A stretch of DNA of 64,000 nucleotides from assembly GCF_011078175.1 (NCBI RefSeq), contig NZ_JAALCJ010000006.1, positions 248,001-312,000 of the forward strand, in the 5' to 3' direction. Positions 44,947 to 55,320 of the stretch are shown piece after piece. The notes beneath the pieces are model-generated. The model was given only the letters and a program-made list of their open reading frames with translations. It ran no database searches and was not told the origin of the DNA. Source of the DNA: Enterobacter cloacae (GTDB taxonomy: Bacteria; Pseudomonadota; Gammaproteobacteria; Enterobacterales; Enterobacteriaceae). Position numbers and translations under genes: made by a program. Each line of letters begins with the position of its first letter. The stretch's first letter is position 1.

Positions 44947-46344
44947 ATGCCTGACAATAATAAACAGGGGCGTACGTCCAATAAGGCAATGACGTTCTTC
45001 GTCTGCTTCCTCGCCGCTCTGGCAGGATTACTCTTTGGCCTGGATATTGGCGTAATTGCCGGTGCATTACCGTTCATTACCGATGAGTTCCAGATTAGCG
45101 CACACACTCAGGAATGGGTGGTGAGTTCCATGATGTTCGGTGCCGCCGTCGGCGCGGTCGGCAGCGGCTGGCTCTCCTTCAAGCTCGGGCGTAAAAAGAG
45201 TCTGATGATCGGCGCGATCCTGTTCGTTGCCGGCTCGCTGTTCTCTGCCGCTGCGCCTAACGTCGAAGTGCTGATCCTCTCTCGTGTGCTGCTCGGTCTG
45301 GCAGTGGGCGTGGCGTCTTATACTGCCCCGCTGTACCTGTCCGAAATCGCCCCGGAAAAAATCCGCGGCAGCATGATTTCCATGTATCAGCTGATGATCA
45401 CCATCGGTATTCTGGGGGCGTATCTCTCCGATACTGCATTCAGCTACAGCGGCGCATGGCGCTGGATGCTCGGTGTGATCATCATTCCTGCCGTCCTGCT
45501 GCTGATTGGTGTCTTCTTCCTGCCGGACAGCCCGCGCTGGTTTGCCGCAAAACGCCGCTTCCATGATGCCGAACGCGTTCTCTTACGCCTGCGTGATACC
45601 AGCGCCGAAGCCAAAAACGAGCTGGAAGAGATCCGCGAAAGCCTGAAGGTCAAACAGTCCGGCTGGGCGCTGTTTAAAGAGAACAGCAACTTCCGCCGCG
45701 CGGTGTTCCTCGGCGTGCTGTTACAGATCATGCAACAGTTCACCGGGATGAACGTCATCATGTATTACGCGCCGAAAATCTTCGAACTGGCGGGCTACAC
45801 CAACACCACCGAGCAGATGTGGGGCACCGTGATCGTCGGCCTGACCAACGTGCTGGCGACCTTTATCGCTATCGGTCTGGTAGACCGCTGGGGACGTAAG
45901 CCAACCCTGACGCTGGGCTTCCTGGTGATGGCCGTCGGGATGGGCGTACTGGGTACCATGATGCACATGGGCATTCACTCCTCAACGGCACAGTACTTCG
46001 CCGTGGCGATGCTGCTGATGTTTATCATTGGGTTTGCGATGAGCGCCGGTCCGCTGATTTGGGTGCTGTGCTCAGAGATCCAGCCGCTGAAAGGGCGTGA
46101 CTTCGGCATCACCTGCTCTACTGCTACCAACTGGATTGCCAACATGATCGTCGGCGCGACGTTCCTGACCATGCTCAACACCCTGGGTAACGCCAATACC
46201 TTCTGGGTCTACGCCGGTCTGAACCTGTTCTTTATTGTTCTTACTCTCTGGCTGGTTCCTGAAACTAAACACGTTTCACTGGAACACATTGAACGTAACC
46301 TGATGAAAGGTCGTCCACTGCGCGAAATCGGCGCACACGACTGA
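44947..46344 (+). CDS. galP: Galactose:proton symporter GalP
   Basis: 465 residues (E. coli 464) of the MFS sugar porter family. Twelve membrane segments are expected; sugar-porter motifs [15 protein letters not shown]-like PDSPRW, GWGRKPT-like DRWGRKP and the C-terminal VPETK are present. It imports galactose and glucose with protons across the inner membrane. Start preceded by CTGGAGGGCATA. Regulation by GalR/GalS and CRP is supported by perfect sites upstream. sprT follows 58 bases downstream. Confidence 0.97.
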   Translation: MPDNNKQGRTSNKAMTFFVCFLAALAGLLFGLDIGVIAGALPFITDEFQISAHTQEWVVSSMMFGAAVGAVGSGWLSFKLGRKKSLMIGAILFVAGSLFSAAAPNVEVLILSRVLLGLAVGVASYTAPLYLSEIAPEKIRGSMISMYQLMITIGILGAYLSDTAFSYSGAWRWMLGVIIIPAVLLLIGVFFLPDSPRWFAAKRRFHDAERVLLRLRDTSAEAKNELEEIRESLKVKQSGWALFKENSNFRRAVFLGVLLQIMQQFTGMNVIMYYAPKIFELAGYTNTTEQMWGTVIVGLTNVLATFIAIGLVDRWGRKPTLTLGFLVMAVGMGVLGTMMHMGIHSSTAQYFAVAMLLMFIIGFAMSAGPLIWVLCSEIQPLKGRDFGITCSTATNWIANMIVGATFLTMLNTLGNANTFWVYAGLNLFFIVLTLWLVPETKHVSLEHIERNLMKGRPLREIGAHD

Positions 46345-46402
46345 TCCTCTTGCGGGAGGCGCCTCTTGCGCCTCCCCGCTTCCCGCTTTATGCTCTGCCC
46401 CT

Positions 46403-46900
46403 ATGAAAGCTCCCCGTCTCCCCATCGCCATTCAGCTAGCCGTCATGCGCCGCCTGCGGGAAAAACTCGCCCAGGCCAACCTCAAGCTCGGCCGCAATTA
46501 TCCTGAACCGAAGCTGGTCTATCAGCAGCGTGGCACCGCGGCTGGCACCGCCTGGCTGGAAGCCTACGAGATCCGCCTGAATCCGGTACTGATGATGGAA
46601 AATCAGCAGGCGTTTATCGAAGAAGTGGTACCGCACGAGCTGGCCCACCTTCTGGTGTGGAAACACTTTGGCCGCGTGGCGCCGCACGGCAAAGAGTGGA
46701 AGTGGATGATGGAGGCGGTGCTCGATGTTCCGGCACGCCGAACCCATCAGTTCGAGCTGGAATCGGTGCGCCGCAATACGTTTCCCTACCGCTGCCAGTG
46801 CCAGCAGCACCAGCTTACCGTCCGCCGCCACAACCGCGTGATGCGGGGCGAGGCCACCTACCGCTGCGTAAAATGCGGCGAACCGCTGATTGCGGAATAA
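46403..46900 (+). CDS. sprT: SprT-family zinc metalloprotein
   Basis: 165 residues, the E. coli SprT length. The metalloprotease-like motif HELAH is at residues 78-82, and a C-terminal zinc ribbon has two Cys pairs (YRCQC and RCVKCG). The family is related to eukaryotic Spartan DNA-protein crosslink proteases, but bacterial SprT function is not firmly established. Its position between galP and endA is as in E. coli. Confidence 0.94.
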   Translation: MKAPRLPIAIQLAVMRRLREKLAQANLKLGRNYPEPKLVYQQRGTAAGTAWLEAYEIRLNPVLMMENQQAFIEEVVPHELAHLLVWKHFGRVAPHGKEWKWMMEAVLDVPARRTHQFELESVRRNTFPYRCQCQQHQLTVRRHNRVMRGEATYRCVKCGEPLIAE

Positions 46901-46994
46901 TCAGCTGAACATTCAGGAACTTTCCTGATCTGACTGATTGCATACGGGAACAACATTCGTTACGTTGCGGGCTCGTTTTGACACGGAGTGTAAG

Positions 46995-47702
46995 ATGTCC
47001 CGTAATGTTTCTCTCGCGGTCGCTTTTCTGGCGACAGCGCTTTCCGGCCATGCTCTGGCCGACGGTATTCACAGTTTTTCTCAGGCAAAAACCGCAGGCG
47101 TAAAGATTAACGCCGACGTGCCGGGCGATTTCTACTGTGGCTGTAAAATTAACTGGCAAGGTAAAAAAGGGCTCGTGGACCTGGAGTCCTGCGGCTATAA
47201 GGTGCGCAAGAACGAGAACCGCGCCAGCCGAATCGAATGGGAGCATGTTGTTCCGGCCTGGCAGTTTGGCCACCAGCGCCAGTGCTGGCAGGAGGGTGGG
47301 CGTAAGAATTGCGCCAAAGATCCTGTCTACCGCCAGATGGAAAGCGATATGCACAACCTTCAACCCGCCGTGGGTGAAGTCAATGGCGATCGCGGTAACT
47401 TCATGTATAGTCAATGGAACGGTGGCGAAGGCCAGTACGGTCAGTGCGCCATGAAGGTCGATTTCAAAGAAAAAGTCGCCGAACCGCCCGCCCGCGCGCG
47501 TGGCAGCATCGCTCGAACCTACTTCTATATGCGCGACCGGTACAATCTCAACCTTTCCCGCCAGCAGACGCAGCTCTTCAATGCCTGGGATAAACTCTAC
47601 CCGGTGACGGACTGGGAATGCCAGCGCGACGAACGCATCGCTAAAGTCCAGGGGAATCACAACCCATACGTCCAGCGGGCTTGCCAGGCACAAAAGAGCT
47701 AA
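46995..47702 (+). CDS. endA: Endonuclease I, periplasmic
   Basis: 235 residues from ATG 46995, the E. coli length; an earlier in-frame start at 46938 lacks a signal peptide. The signal peptide ends in HALA before DGIHSF. The beta-beta-alpha-metal nuclease core contains WEHVVPAW (His84), and paired cysteines (YCGC and others) fit the disulfides of this periplasmic enzyme. It cleaves double-stranded DNA to short oligonucleotides. Confidence 0.96.
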   Translation: MSRNVSLAVAFLATALSGHALADGIHSFSQAKTAGVKINADVPGDFYCGCKINWQGKKGLVDLESCGYKVRKNENRASRIEWEHVVPAWQFGHQRQCWQEGGRKNCAKDPVYRQMESDMHNLQPAVGEVNGDRGNFMYSQWNGGEGQYGQCAMKVDFKEKVAEPPARARGSIARTYFYMRDRYNLNLSRQQTQLFNAWDKLYPVTDWECQRDERIAKVQGNHNPYVQRACQAQKS

Positions 47703-47753
47703 CCTACACTACGGCAATTCGCTTATATCGCATGACACATGGAATTTCGGACT

Positions 47754-48485
47754 ATGCGCATCCCTCGCATCTATCACCCTGAACTGATTACCCCGGGCGG
47801 CGAAATCGCCCTGTCTGATGATGCTGCAAACCACGTAGGCCGCGTGCTGCGCATGGGCGCAGGCCAGGCGATTCAGCTTTTTGACGGTTCTAATCAGGTT
47901 TTCGACGCTGAAATTACGCGCGCTGACAAGAAAAGCGTGCACGTGAAGGTGCTACGTAGTGAAGTGGACGACAGGGAATCACCGCTGCACATTCACCTGG
48001 GACAGGTGATGTCGCGTGGGGAAAAGATGGAGTTCACCATTCAGAAATCGATTGAACTGGGTGTAAGCCTCATTACGCCACTTTTTTCTGAGCGCTGTGG
48101 CGTTAAACTGGATGCGGAACGTCTGAACAAAAAGATCCAGCAGTGGCAAAAAATTGCCATCGCAGCCTGCGAACAGAGCGGTCGCAACCGTATCCCGGAG
48201 ATCCGCCCGGCGATGGATCTGGAGGACTGGTGTGCAGAAGAAGAACGCGGGCTTAAGCTCAATCTTCATCCGCGCGCCAGCGCCAGCATCAATACGCTAC
48301 CGCTGCCCGTTGAGCGTGTACGCCTGCTGATTGGTCCGGAAGGCGGCCTGTCGGCTGACGAAATTGCCATGACGGCGCGTTACCAGTTTACTGATATTCT
48401 GTTGGGACCTCGCGTTCTGCGCACTGAGACAACGGCACTCACCGCCATTACCGCGCTACAGGTGCGATTTGGCGATCTGGGTTGA
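47754..48485 (+). CDS. rsmE: 16S rRNA m3U1498 methyltransferase
   Basis: 243 residues from the ATG at 47754 (MRIPRIYHP), as in E. coli. N-terminal PUA-like RNA-binding part ([16 protein letters not shown]) followed by a SPOUT-knot methyltransferase domain with [10 protein letters not shown] and the C-terminal [15 protein letters not shown]. It methylates U1498 of 16S rRNA using SAM. gshB starts 31 bases downstream. Confidence 0.96.
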   Translation: MRIPRIYHPELITPGGEIALSDDAANHVGRVLRMGAGQAIQLFDGSNQVFDAEITRADKKSVHVKVLRSEVDDRESPLHIHLGQVMSRGEKMEFTIQKSIELGVSLITPLFSERCGVKLDAERLNKKIQQWQKIAIAACEQSGRNRIPEIRPAMDLEDWCAEEERGLKLNLHPRASASINTLPLPVERVRLLIGPEGGLSADEIAMTARYQFTDILLGPRVLRTETTALTAITALQVRFGDLG

Positions 48486-48516
48486 AGCAAAGCCTGACCC
48501 ATAACCGGAGAAGAAG

Positions 48517-49464
48517 ATGATTAAGCTCGGCATCGTGATGGACCCCATCGCAAACATTAACATCAAAAAAGATTCCAGTTTCGCTATGCTGCTGGAAGCT
48601 CAGCGTCGCGGCTATGAACTCCACTATATGGAGATGAACGATCTTTACCTGATTAACGGTGAAGCCCGCGCCCGCACCCGCATCGTTAACGTCGAGCAGA
48701 ACTACGACAAATGGTACGAATTCGGCACCGAGCAGGACATTGCCCTGGCCGACCTCAACGTGATCCTGATGCGTAAAGATCCGCCGTTCGATACCGAATA
48801 CATTTACTCCACCTATATCCTTGAGCGTGCCGAAGAGAAAGGGACGCTGATCGTCAATAAGCCGCAGAGCCTGCGCGACTGCAACGAGAAGCTGTACACC
48901 GCCTGGTTCTCAGACCTGACGCCTGAAACGATGGTGACCCGCAGCAAAGCTCAGCTGAAGGAATTCTGGCAAAAACACGGCGATATCATCATGAAGCCGC
49001 TGGACGGCATGGGCGGCGCGTCTATTTTCCGCGTGAAGGAAGGCGACCCGAACATTGGCGTAATTGCCGAAACGCTGACCGAGCTGGGCACCCGCTACTG
49101 CATGGCGCAGAACTACCTGCCGGCCATTAAAGACGGCGACAAGCGTGTGCTGGTGGTAGACGGCGAGCCGGTGCCTTACTGCCTGGCGCGTATCCCACAG
49201 GGCGGTGAAACCCGCGGTAACCTGGCGGCCGGTGGCCGTGGCGAGCCGCGTCCATTAAGCGAAAGCGACTGGGAAATTGCCCGCCGCGTCGGCCCTACGC
49301 TGAAAGCCAAAGGCCTGATCTTCGTCGGCCTTGATATCATCGGCGATCGTCTGACCGAAGTGAACGTCACCAGCCCGACCTGCATTCGTGAAATTGAAGC
49401 GGAATTCCCGATCTCGATCACCGGAATGCTGATGGACGCTATCGAAAAACGTTTACAGAAATAA
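48517..49464 (+). CDS. gshB: Glutathione synthetase
   Basis: 315 residues (E. coli 316). This ATP-grasp ligase adds glycine to gamma-glutamylcysteine. The N-terminal [10 protein letters not shown] block, [11 protein letters not shown] glycine-rich loop and the metal-binding segment near TEVNVTSPT are conserved. GGAGAAGAAG precedes the start. A terminator-like hairpin separates it from yqgE. Confidence 0.98.
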   Translation: MIKLGIVMDPIANINIKKDSSFAMLLEAQRRGYELHYMEMNDLYLINGEARARTRIVNVEQNYDKWYEFGTEQDIALADLNVILMRKDPPFDTEYIYSTYILERAEEKGTLIVNKPQSLRDCNEKLYTAWFSDLTPETMVTRSKAQLKEFWQKHGDIIMKPLDGMGGASIFRVKEGDPNIGVIAETLTELGTRYCMAQNYLPAIKDGDKRVLVVDGEPVPYCLARIPQGGETRGNLAAGGRGEPRPLSESDWEIARRVGPTLKAKGLIFVGLDIIGDRLTEVNVTSPTCIREIEAEFPISITGMLMDAIEKRLQK

Positions 49465-49469
49465 CCTGT

Positions 49470-49514
49470 GACAGCGCCTGTGTTTATCCCCATACTGGGC
49501 GCTGTCGCTTTTTA
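49470..49514 (+). terminator. Terminator between gshB and yqgE
   Basis: GACAGCGCC and GGCGCTGTC pair around a 19-base loop, followed by GCTTTTT. It starts five bases after the gshB stop. Confidence 0.75.
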
Positions 49515-49538
49515 AACCAGGAAACAGTACCTCTGACA

Positions 49539-50099
49539 ATGAATTTACAGCATCACTTTCTTATTGCCATGCCTGCTCTCCAGGACCCGATTTTCCGCCG
49601 CTCCGTGGTGTATATTTGCGAATACAACGAAGACGGCGCGATGGGGATTATCATCAATAAGCCGCTGGAGAACCTCCAGGTGGAAGGGATTCTGGACAAG
49701 CTGAAAATCCCTGCTGAAGCGCGACTGCCGGAAATCCGCCTCGATAAACCAGTGATGCTCGGCGGCCCGCTTGCAGAAGATCGTGGCTTTATCCTGCATA
49801 CCCCGCCGGTTTTCTCGTCCAGCATTCGTATCTCCGATAACACCGTCGTCACCACCTCTCGCGACGTACTTGAAACGCTGGGCACTGCAAACCAGCCATC
49901 TGAGGTGCTGGTTGCGCTCGGCTACGCCTCCTGGGAAAAAGGGCAGCTGGAACAAGAAATTCTGGACAACGCCTGGCTGACAGCCCCTGCGGATATGAAT
50001 ATCCTCTTTAAAACCCCTATCGCCGATCGCTGGCGTGACGCGGCAAAACTGATTGGCATTGATATTCTGACCATGCCTGGCGTTGCGGGGCACGCGTAA
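49539..50099 (+). CDS. yqgE: UPF0301/AlgH family protein YqgE
   Basis: 186 residues (E. coli 187) with the family's N-terminal [10 protein letters not shown] and the central GIIINKPL block. It is cytosolic, and no catalytic motif is known. Its TAA overlaps the ruvX ATG by one base, a coupling conserved across many proteobacteria. The role is unknown; the Pseudomonas homologue AlgH was linked to alginate regulation. Confidence 0.94.
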   Translation: MNLQHHFLIAMPALQDPIFRRSVVYICEYNEDGAMGIIINKPLENLQVEGILDKLKIPAEARLPEIRLDKPVMLGGPLAEDRGFILHTPPVFSSSIRISDNTVVTTSRDVLETLGTANQPSEVLVALGYASWEKGQLEQEILDNAWLTAPADMNILFKTPIADRWRDAAKLIGIDILTMPGVAGHA

Positions 50100-50515
50100 T
50101 GAGCGGCACCCTTCTCGCCTTCGACTTCGGCACCAAAAGCATCGGCGTCGCCGTTGGTCAACGAATCACCGGCACCGCACGCCCGCTCACGGCGCTGAAA
50201 GCTAGCGACGGCACGCCGGACTGGAACCTTATTGAGCGCTTGCTTAAAGAGTGGCAGCCGGACGACGTGATTGTCGGCCTGCCGCTGAACATGGACGGCA
50301 CCGAACAACCGCTTACCGCCCGCGCACGCAAGTTCGCGAACAAAATCCATGGCCGCTTTGGCGTCTCCGTTAAGCTTCACGATGAACGTTTGAGCACCGT
50401 TGAGGCGCGCGCTGGTCTGTTCGAGCACGGCGGATTCCGGGCGCTTAACAAAGGCAGCGTGGATTCAGCTTCAGCCGTCATTATCCTCGAAAGCTATTTC
50501 GAACAGGGTTACTGA
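50099..50515 (+). CDS. ruvX: Holliday junction resolvase-like protein RuvX (YqgF)
   Basis: 138 residues, E. coli length. RNase H-like fold with first catalytic Asp in [11 protein letters not shown], Glu in the [10 protein letters not shown] segment and C-terminal Asp in [10 protein letters not shown]. In E. coli it is essential and acts in 5' processing of pre-16S rRNA; an older name suggests Holliday junction resolution. It ends 10 bases before the convergent yggR stop. Confidence 0.96.
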   Translation: MSGTLLAFDFGTKSIGVAVGQRITGTARPLTALKASDGTPDWNLIERLLKEWQPDDVIVGLPLNMDGTEQPLTARARKFANKIHGRFGVSVKLHDERLSTVEARAGLFEHGGFRALNKGSVDSASAVIILESYFEQGY

Positions 50516-50525
50516 GCGCCGGGGC

Positions 50526-51506
50526 CTACAGCCGCCCCTGCGCCCGTCGCTCCGCCAGACTCTGCTCAAAGTTCTGCATCCCCGCCTGCTGTCCAGTTTG
50601 AATAATGCCCGGCAGTTGCCAGGTTTTGCCTTCGCGGATCAGGTTTGCCGCAGCCGTCGTATTGACCAGTAGCTCATACAACGCCACGCGCCCGCCCTGG
50701 ACATCCTGAAGCAGTTTTTGCGCCAGCACCGCACGCAGGCTTCCCGCCAGCTGATTACGCACCGGATCTTTCTCCTGCGCCGGGAAGGTATCGACCAGGC
50801 GCTCAATCGCCTGCGCCGCACCACGCGTGTGCAGCGTGGCTAAGACCAGATGGCCGGTTTCCGCCGCCGTCAGCGCCAGGCGTATTGTCTCGCTGTCGCG
50901 GAGCTCACCAAGCAGAATCACATCCGGATCTTCACGCAATGCACTTCGCAGGGCCTCGGCAAAAGACGGGCTGTGTTGGCCTATCTCCCGCTGCTGGATC
51001 AGGCAACGCTCGCTCTGGTACATAAACTCTACCGGATCTTCCAGGGTCAGAATATGCCCGTCCGTGTGGTGATTGAGAAAATCGACCATCGCGGCCAGGG
51101 TGGTCGATTTCCCGCTGCCGGTGGCGCCGGTGACCAGAATCAGGCCATTGTCATTGGACAAAAGCTCCGGGATCGCTCGCGGCACGCCTAACGCAGAGAG
51201 CTGCGGGCACGTCAGCGGCAACAGGCGCAGCGCGATCGAAACGCCGTGCATATGCTTAAACGCACTGCCGCGCAGCCGCTGACGGTCTGCGAGGGTAACG
51301 GCAAAATCCACCTGCCCGTTTGCCCACCATGCGCCCTGCTGTTCATCGTTGAGCCACGCTTTTAATAATGCCCCCACATCCGGGGGCGGAAACGGCGCAG
51401 ATTCAAGCCGGCCTGACCTGCGCCAGCGCGGCGGCGAATCACTGCACAGGTGTAGATCGGAGACGTTATGCTTTACACTAAGGGCCACAATTTCTTCCAC
51501 ATCCAT
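50526..51506 (-). CDS. yggR: PilT-like twitching motility ATPase YggR
   Basis: 326-residue secretion ATPase of the PilT family. Walker A is GATGSGKST (residues 127-135), followed by Asp-box, Walker B (DVILLGELRD) and His-box HLVLATLHT. Enterobacteria of this group lack a nearby full type IV pilus operon, so its partner complex is unclear. It is the only minus-strand gene in this stretch, divergent from yggS with 17 bases between starts, and conserved in E. coli. Confidence 0.93.
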   Translation of the reverse strand: MDVEEIVALSVKHNVSDLHLCSDSPPRWRRSGRLESAPFPPPDVGALLKAWLNDEQQGAWWANGQVDFAVTLADRQRLRGSAFKHMHGVSIALRLLPLTCPQLSALGVPRAIPELLSNDNGLILVTGATGSGKSTTLAAMVDFLNHHTDGHILTLEDPVEFMYQSERCLIQQREIGQHSPSFAEALRSALREDPDVILLGELRDSETIRLALTAAETGHLVLATLHTRGAAQAIERLVDTFPAQEKDPVRNQLAGSLRAVLAQKLLQDVQGGRVALYELLVNTTAAANLIREGKTWQLPGIIQTGQQAGMQNFEQSLAERRAQGRL

Positions 51507-51523
51507 AGACTACTCCTCGGAAA

Positions 51524-52225
51524 ATGAACGACATTGCGCATAACCTGGCACAGGTCCGGGACAAAATCTCAGCCGCGGCAACGCGTTGCGGCCGTGCTTC
51601 AGAAGAAATTACATTGCTTGCAGTCAGCAAAACCAAGCCTGCGAGCGCCATCGCAGAAGCGATCGCCGCCGGTCATCGCGCCTTTGGCGAAAACTATGTG
51701 CAGGAAGGCGTGGATAAGATCCGTGCATTCCAGGAACGGGGAAATACTGATCTGCAATGGCACTTTATTGGTCCGCTACAGTCGAACAAAAGCCGGCTGG
51801 TCGCAGAGCATTTCGACTGGTGCCACACCCTCGATCGCCTGCGCATCGCTACCCGTCTGAGCGACCAGCGCCCGGCGGAGATGCCTGCGCTTAACGTGCT
51901 GATTCAAATCAACATCAGTGATGAAAACAGCAAGTCCGGCATTACGCTTAGCGAACTGGACCAGCTGGCAGCTGACGTTGCAGCGCTGCCGCGCTTAACC
52001 CTGCGCGGGCTGATGGCCATTCCGGCGCCAGAGTCAAGTTATGAAAGGCAGTTTGCCGTGGCACAGCAAATGGCTGTAGCATTTGAGGCGCTTAAAGCGC
52101 GCTATGACACGGTAGACACGCTTTCTCTGGGCATGTCGGACGATATGGAAGCCGCCATCGCGGCAGGCAGTACCATGGTGCGCATCGGCACGGCAATTTT
52201 CGGTGCGCGCGATTACACCCAATAA
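51524..52225 (+). CDS. yggS: PLP homeostasis protein YggS (PLPBP family)
   Basis: 233 residues (E. coli 234). Single-domain TIM barrel of the alanine-racemase fold type III; the PLP-binding lysine is in AVSKTKP (Lys36), with the phosphate-binding SLGMSDD and GSTMVRIGTA near the C terminus. It binds PLP without a known reaction and affects vitamin B6 and amino acid homeostasis. yggT follows 21 bases on. Confidence 0.95.
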   Translation: MNDIAHNLAQVRDKISAAATRCGRASEEITLLAVSKTKPASAIAEAIAAGHRAFGENYVQEGVDKIRAFQERGNTDLQWHFIGPLQSNKSRLVAEHFDWCHTLDRLRIATRLSDQRPAEMPALNVLIQINISDENSKSGITLSELDQLAADVAALPRLTLRGLMAIPAPESSYERQFAVAQQMAVAFEALKARYDTVDTLSLGMSDDMEAAIAAGSTMVRIGTAIFGARDYTQ

Positions 52226-52246
52226 TAAGGAAACCTGAGGAACGCC

Positions 52247-52813
52247 ATGAAGACGTTGACTTTCCTGCTTTCAACGGTCATTGAACTGTATACGATGGCG
52301 CTGCTGTTGCGCGTCTGGATGCAGTGGGCCCGTTGTGATTTTTACAATCCATTCTCACAATTTATCGTGAAAATCACGCAGCCCGTTGTGGGGCCGCTTC
52401 GCCGCGTCATTCCGGCAATGGGGCCCATTGACAGTTCATCTCTGCTGATGGCGTTTATTCTGAGCGTTATCAAAGCGATCGTGCTGTTTATGGTCATCAC
52501 TTTCCAGCCGATTATCTGGATTTCAGCCGTTTTGATCCTGCTTAAAACCGTCGGCTCGCTGATCTTCTGGGTCCTGCTGGTGATGGCGATCATGAGCTGG
52601 GTAAGCCGGGGCCGTAGCCCGGTGGAGTACGCGTTGATTCAGCTGACTGAACCGCTGCTGCGTCCGATTCGTAGTCTGCTGCCCGCAATGGGCGGAATCG
52701 ACTTCTCCCCGATGCTTCTCGTTCTGCTGCTTTACGTGCTTAACATGGGTATCGCGGAACTGTTACAGGCGACGGGTAATATGCTGCTGCCGGGGCTGTG
52801 GATGGCGTTATGA
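52247..52813 (+). CDS. yggT: YggT family membrane protein
   Basis: 188 residues consisting of two YGGT repeats, each with a pair of hydrophobic helices and the motif P(L/I)R..(I/L)PAMG (LRRVIPAMG and IRSLLPAMG). It resides in the inner membrane; a role in osmotic protection or membrane organisation has been suggested. It is coupled to yggU through an ATGA overlap. Confidence 0.93.
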   Translation: MKTLTFLLSTVIELYTMALLLRVWMQWARCDFYNPFSQFIVKITQPVVGPLRRVIPAMGPIDSSSLLMAFILSVIKAIVLFMVITFQPIIWISAVLILLKTVGSLIFWVLLVMAIMSWVSRGRSPVEYALIQLTEPLLRPIRSLLPAMGGIDFSPMLLVLLLYVLNMGIAELLQATGNMLLPGLWMAL

Positions 52814-53106
52814 GTGCAGTTAGCCCCTGCGCCGACGGGCTGGTTTTACGGCTGTACATTCAGCCGAAAGCCAGCCGCGACAGTATTGTTGGGCTGCATG
52901 GCGACGAGCTAAAAGTCGCCATCACCGCCCCGCCCGTTGACGGCCAGGCGAATGCGCATCTGACCAAATATCTGGCTAAACAGTTTCGCGTCGCTAAAAG
53001 CCAGGTCATCATTGAGAAAGGTGAACTCGGCCGACATAAACAGGTAAAAATCCTTAATCCGCAATCTATCCCGACGGAAGTCGCGGCTCTGACAGAACAG
53101 GACTAA
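52810..53106 (+). CDS. yggU: DUF167/UPF0235 family protein YggU
   Basis: 98 residues from ATG 52810, whose ATGA overlaps the yggT stop. An ATG four codons upstream (52798) is possible but reads through yggT sequence. Family hallmark [19 protein letters not shown] and the basic [11 protein letters not shown] are conserved. Small cytosolic protein with a fold solved in E. coli; the function is unknown. rdgB starts 3 bases after its stop. Confidence 0.92.
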   Translation: MSAVSPCADGLVLRLYIQPKASRDSIVGLHGDELKVAITAPPVDGQANAHLTKYLAKQFRVAKSQVIIEKGELGRHKQVKILNPQSIPTEVAALTEQD

Positions 53107-53109
53107 ACC

Positions 53110-53703
53110 ATGCAGAAAGTTGTTCTCGCCACCGGTAACGCCGGTAAAGTGCGCGAGCTGGCCTCGCTATTAAATGATTTTGGGCTGGACGTAGTGGCCC
53201 AGACCGACCTTGGCGTGGATTCCGCCGAAGAGACGGGGCTGACGTTTATCGAAAATGCCATACTGAAAGCGCGTCATGCCGCGCAGATTACGGGGCTGCC
53301 CGCTATTGCCGACGACTCCGGTCTGGCCGTGGATTTTCTGGGCGGTGCGCCGGGGATTTATTCCGCCCGCTATTCCGGGGCGGACGCCACCGACCAGCAG
53401 AATCTGGAAAAGCTGCTTGTTGCCCTGAAAGACGTGCCTGACGAACAGCGTACCGCGCAGTTCCACTGCGTGCTGGTCTACATGCGTCACGCGGAAGATC
53501 CCACGCCGATTGTCTGTCACGGCAGCTGGCCGGGCGTGATCACCCGTGAAGCGGCGGGCAACGGCGGCTTTGGCTACGATCCGATTTTCTTTGTCCCGAC
53601 CGAGGGCAAAACCGCAGCGGAACTGACCCGCGAAGAGAAAAGCGCGATTTCCCACCGTGGACGCGCCCTGAAACTGTTACTGGAAGCACTGCGTAATGGC
53701 TAA
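53110..53703 (+). CDS. rdgB: dITP/XTP pyrophosphatase RdgB
   Basis: 197 residues, as in E. coli. Ham1-family pyrophosphatase that removes dITP, dXTP and ITP from the nucleotide pool. Conserved blocks [11 protein letters not shown], the catalytic ADDSGLAVD, and GFGYDPIF with the C-terminal SHRGRALK. It overlaps hemW by 8 bases. Confidence 0.97.
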   Translation: MQKVVLATGNAGKVRELASLLNDFGLDVVAQTDLGVDSAEETGLTFIENAILKARHAAQITGLPAIADDSGLAVDFLGGAPGIYSARYSGADATDQQNLEKLLVALKDVPDEQRTAQFHCVLVYMRHAEDPTPIVCHGSWPGVITREAAGNGGFGYDPIFFVPTEGKTAAELTREEKSAISHRGRALKLLLEALRNG

Positions 53704-54844
53704 TTTGCCGCCTCTGAGTCTTTATATTCATATCCCATGGTGCGTGCAGAAATGCCCGTACTGCGATTTCAACTCGCACGCGCTGAAAGGTGAAGTGCCG
53801 CACGATGACTACGTTGCGCATCTGCTGGCTGACCTGGACGCCGATGTACCTTACGCACAGGGACGTGAAGTGAAGACCATTTTCATTGGTGGCGGTACGC
53901 CGAGCCTGCTGTCAGGCCCGGCGATGCAAACGCTGCTGGACGGCGTGCGTGCGCGCCTGAACCTGGCGGCGGATGCTGAAATTACGATGGAAGCCAACCC
54001 CGGTACCGTTGAAGCCGACCGTTTTGTCGAGTATCAGCGTGCAGGCGTGAACCGTATTTCCATCGGCGTGCAGAGCTTTAGCGAGCCAAAGCTGAAGCGC
54101 CTGGGGCGCATTCACGGCCCGGAAGAGGCAAAGCGCGCGGCGAAGCTGGCAACGGGGCTTGGGCTGCGCAGTTTTAACCTCGACCTGATGCACGGCCTGC
54201 CGGATCAGTCGCTGGAAGAAGCGCTGGACGATTTGCGTCAGGCGATTGAGCTGAATCCGCCGCACCTGTCGTGGTATCAGCTGACCATAGAGCCGAACAC
54301 CCTGTTTGGGTCCCGTCCTCCGGTGCTGCCGGACGACGACGCGCTGTGGGATATTTTCGAACAGGGCCACCAGCTTTTGACCGCGGCGGGGTATCAGCAA
54401 TACGAAACGTCGGCGTATGCGAAGCAGGGCTATCAGTGTCAGCACAATCTGAACTACTGGCGTTTTGGTGATTATCTGGGGATTGGCTGCGGCGCTCACG
54501 GCAAGGTGACCTTCCCGGACGGGCGCATTCTGCGTACCGCCAAAACGCGTCATCCGCGCGGGTATATGGAAGGCCGCTACCTGGAGCGTCAGCACGACGT
54601 CGAGGCGGAGGATAAACCGTTTGAGTTCTTTATGAACCGTTTCCGTCTGCTGGAAGCCGCACCGCGCGCGGAGTTTGCGCTCTACACCGGGTTATCGGAG
54701 TCGGTGATTCGTCCGCAGATTGACGAGGCGCTGGCGAAGGGGTATCTGACCGAGTGTGATGAGTCCTGGCAGATCACCGAGCACGGCAAACTGTTCCTGA
54801 ACTCCCTTCTTGAGCTGTTCCTCGCTGAAAATCCTGAAGGCTGA
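53696..54844 (+). CDS. hemW: Radical SAM protein HemW, heme chaperone
   Basis: 382 residues (E. coli 378). The radical-SAM cluster motif is Cys16-x3-Cys20-x2-Cys23 (WCVQKCPYC). GGGTPSLL and EANPGT follow, and a C-terminal HemN-like domain binds heme. It resembles HemN but belongs to the HemW group, which transfers heme rather than oxidising coproporphyrinogen. In E. coli yggM and ansB follow; here a DUF559 gene does. Confidence 0.96.
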   Translation: MANLPPLSLYIHIPWCVQKCPYCDFNSHALKGEVPHDDYVAHLLADLDADVPYAQGREVKTIFIGGGTPSLLSGPAMQTLLDGVRARLNLAADAEITMEANPGTVEADRFVEYQRAGVNRISIGVQSFSEPKLKRLGRIHGPEEAKRAAKLATGLGLRSFNLDLMHGLPDQSLEEALDDLRQAIELNPPHLSWYQLTIEPNTLFGSRPPVLPDDDALWDIFEQGHQLLTAAGYQQYETSAYAKQGYQCQHNLNYWRFGDYLGIGCGAHGKVTFPDGRILRTAKTRHPRGYMEGRYLERQHDVEAEDKPFEFFMNRFRLLEAAPRAEFALYTGLSESVIRPQIDEALAKGYLTECDESWQITEHGKLFLNSLLELFLAENPEG

Positions 54845-54900
54845 TTCAGGATTTTACATCCCGTTCTGCTGGTTGAGGGAAAGGCTGGCAGAGTGTGGGG

Positions 54901-55239
54901 ATGGAAAAATCAAAACAACTCCGCAAACAAATGACACCCGAAGAATTACGCCTCTGGTATTTGCTCAGAGATCGTCGTTTCTTCGGGAATAAGTTTCGTC
55001 GTCAGATGCCGGTTGGGCCGTATATCGTGGATTTTGCCTGCTTTAAGGCGAAGCTGATTATTGAGCTGGACGGTGGGCAGCATCAGAACAAAGAGAAGTA
55101 TGATTCTCACCGTACCGAGTTTTTGAATGCGAACGGCTGGGAAGTCGTGCGGTTCTGGAATAATGAATTCAGGACTAATGAGGAGCAGGTGTTGATGGCT
55201 ATTTTGCAACGATTGCAATGCCAGATGCCCTCACCCTAA
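54901..55239 (+). CDS. DUF559 (Vsr-like endonuclease fold) protein
   Basis: 112 residues from ATG 54901. DUF559 signature: N-terminal RKQMTPEELRLWYLLRDRR, then FRRQMPVGPYIVDFAC, then IIELDGGQH and NGWEVVRFWNNE. The Asp/Glu/Gln pattern resembles the very-short-patch-repair endonuclease fold, but activity is unproven in the family. The last codons and stop (ATGCCCTCACCCTAA) lie inside a CCCTCTCCC-type repeat, so the repeat supplies the C terminus. It stands where E. coli has yggM-ansB. The ribosome binding site is weak; a GTG two codons earlier is possible. Confidence 0.85.
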   Translation: MEKSKQLRKQMTPEELRLWYLLRDRRFFGNKFRRQMPVGPYIVDFACFKAKLIIELDGGQHQNKEKYDSHRTEFLNANGWEVVRFWNNEFRTNEEQVLMAILQRLQCQMPSP

Positions 55240-55303
55240 CCCTCTCCCACGGGAGAGGGAACGATTACACCCTCTCCCATGGGGAGAGGGCCAGGGTGAG
55301 GGG
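55228..55303. repeat. Inverted pair of CCCTCTCCC-type repeats after the DUF559 gene
   Basis: Two units in opposite orientation (55228-55259 and 55270-55303) with a 10-base spacer. The left unit overlaps the end of the DUF559 reading frame; the right unit ends 17 bases before the yggN stop. Confidence 0.9.
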
Positions 55304-55320
55304 CCCAGCGCGCAGAGACG

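Noticed and set aside
55228-55303. CRISPR-like array from repeated CCCTCTCCC units
   Set aside because: Only two units in inverted orientation with a 10-base spacer and no cas genes; the units are scattered palindromic repeats.
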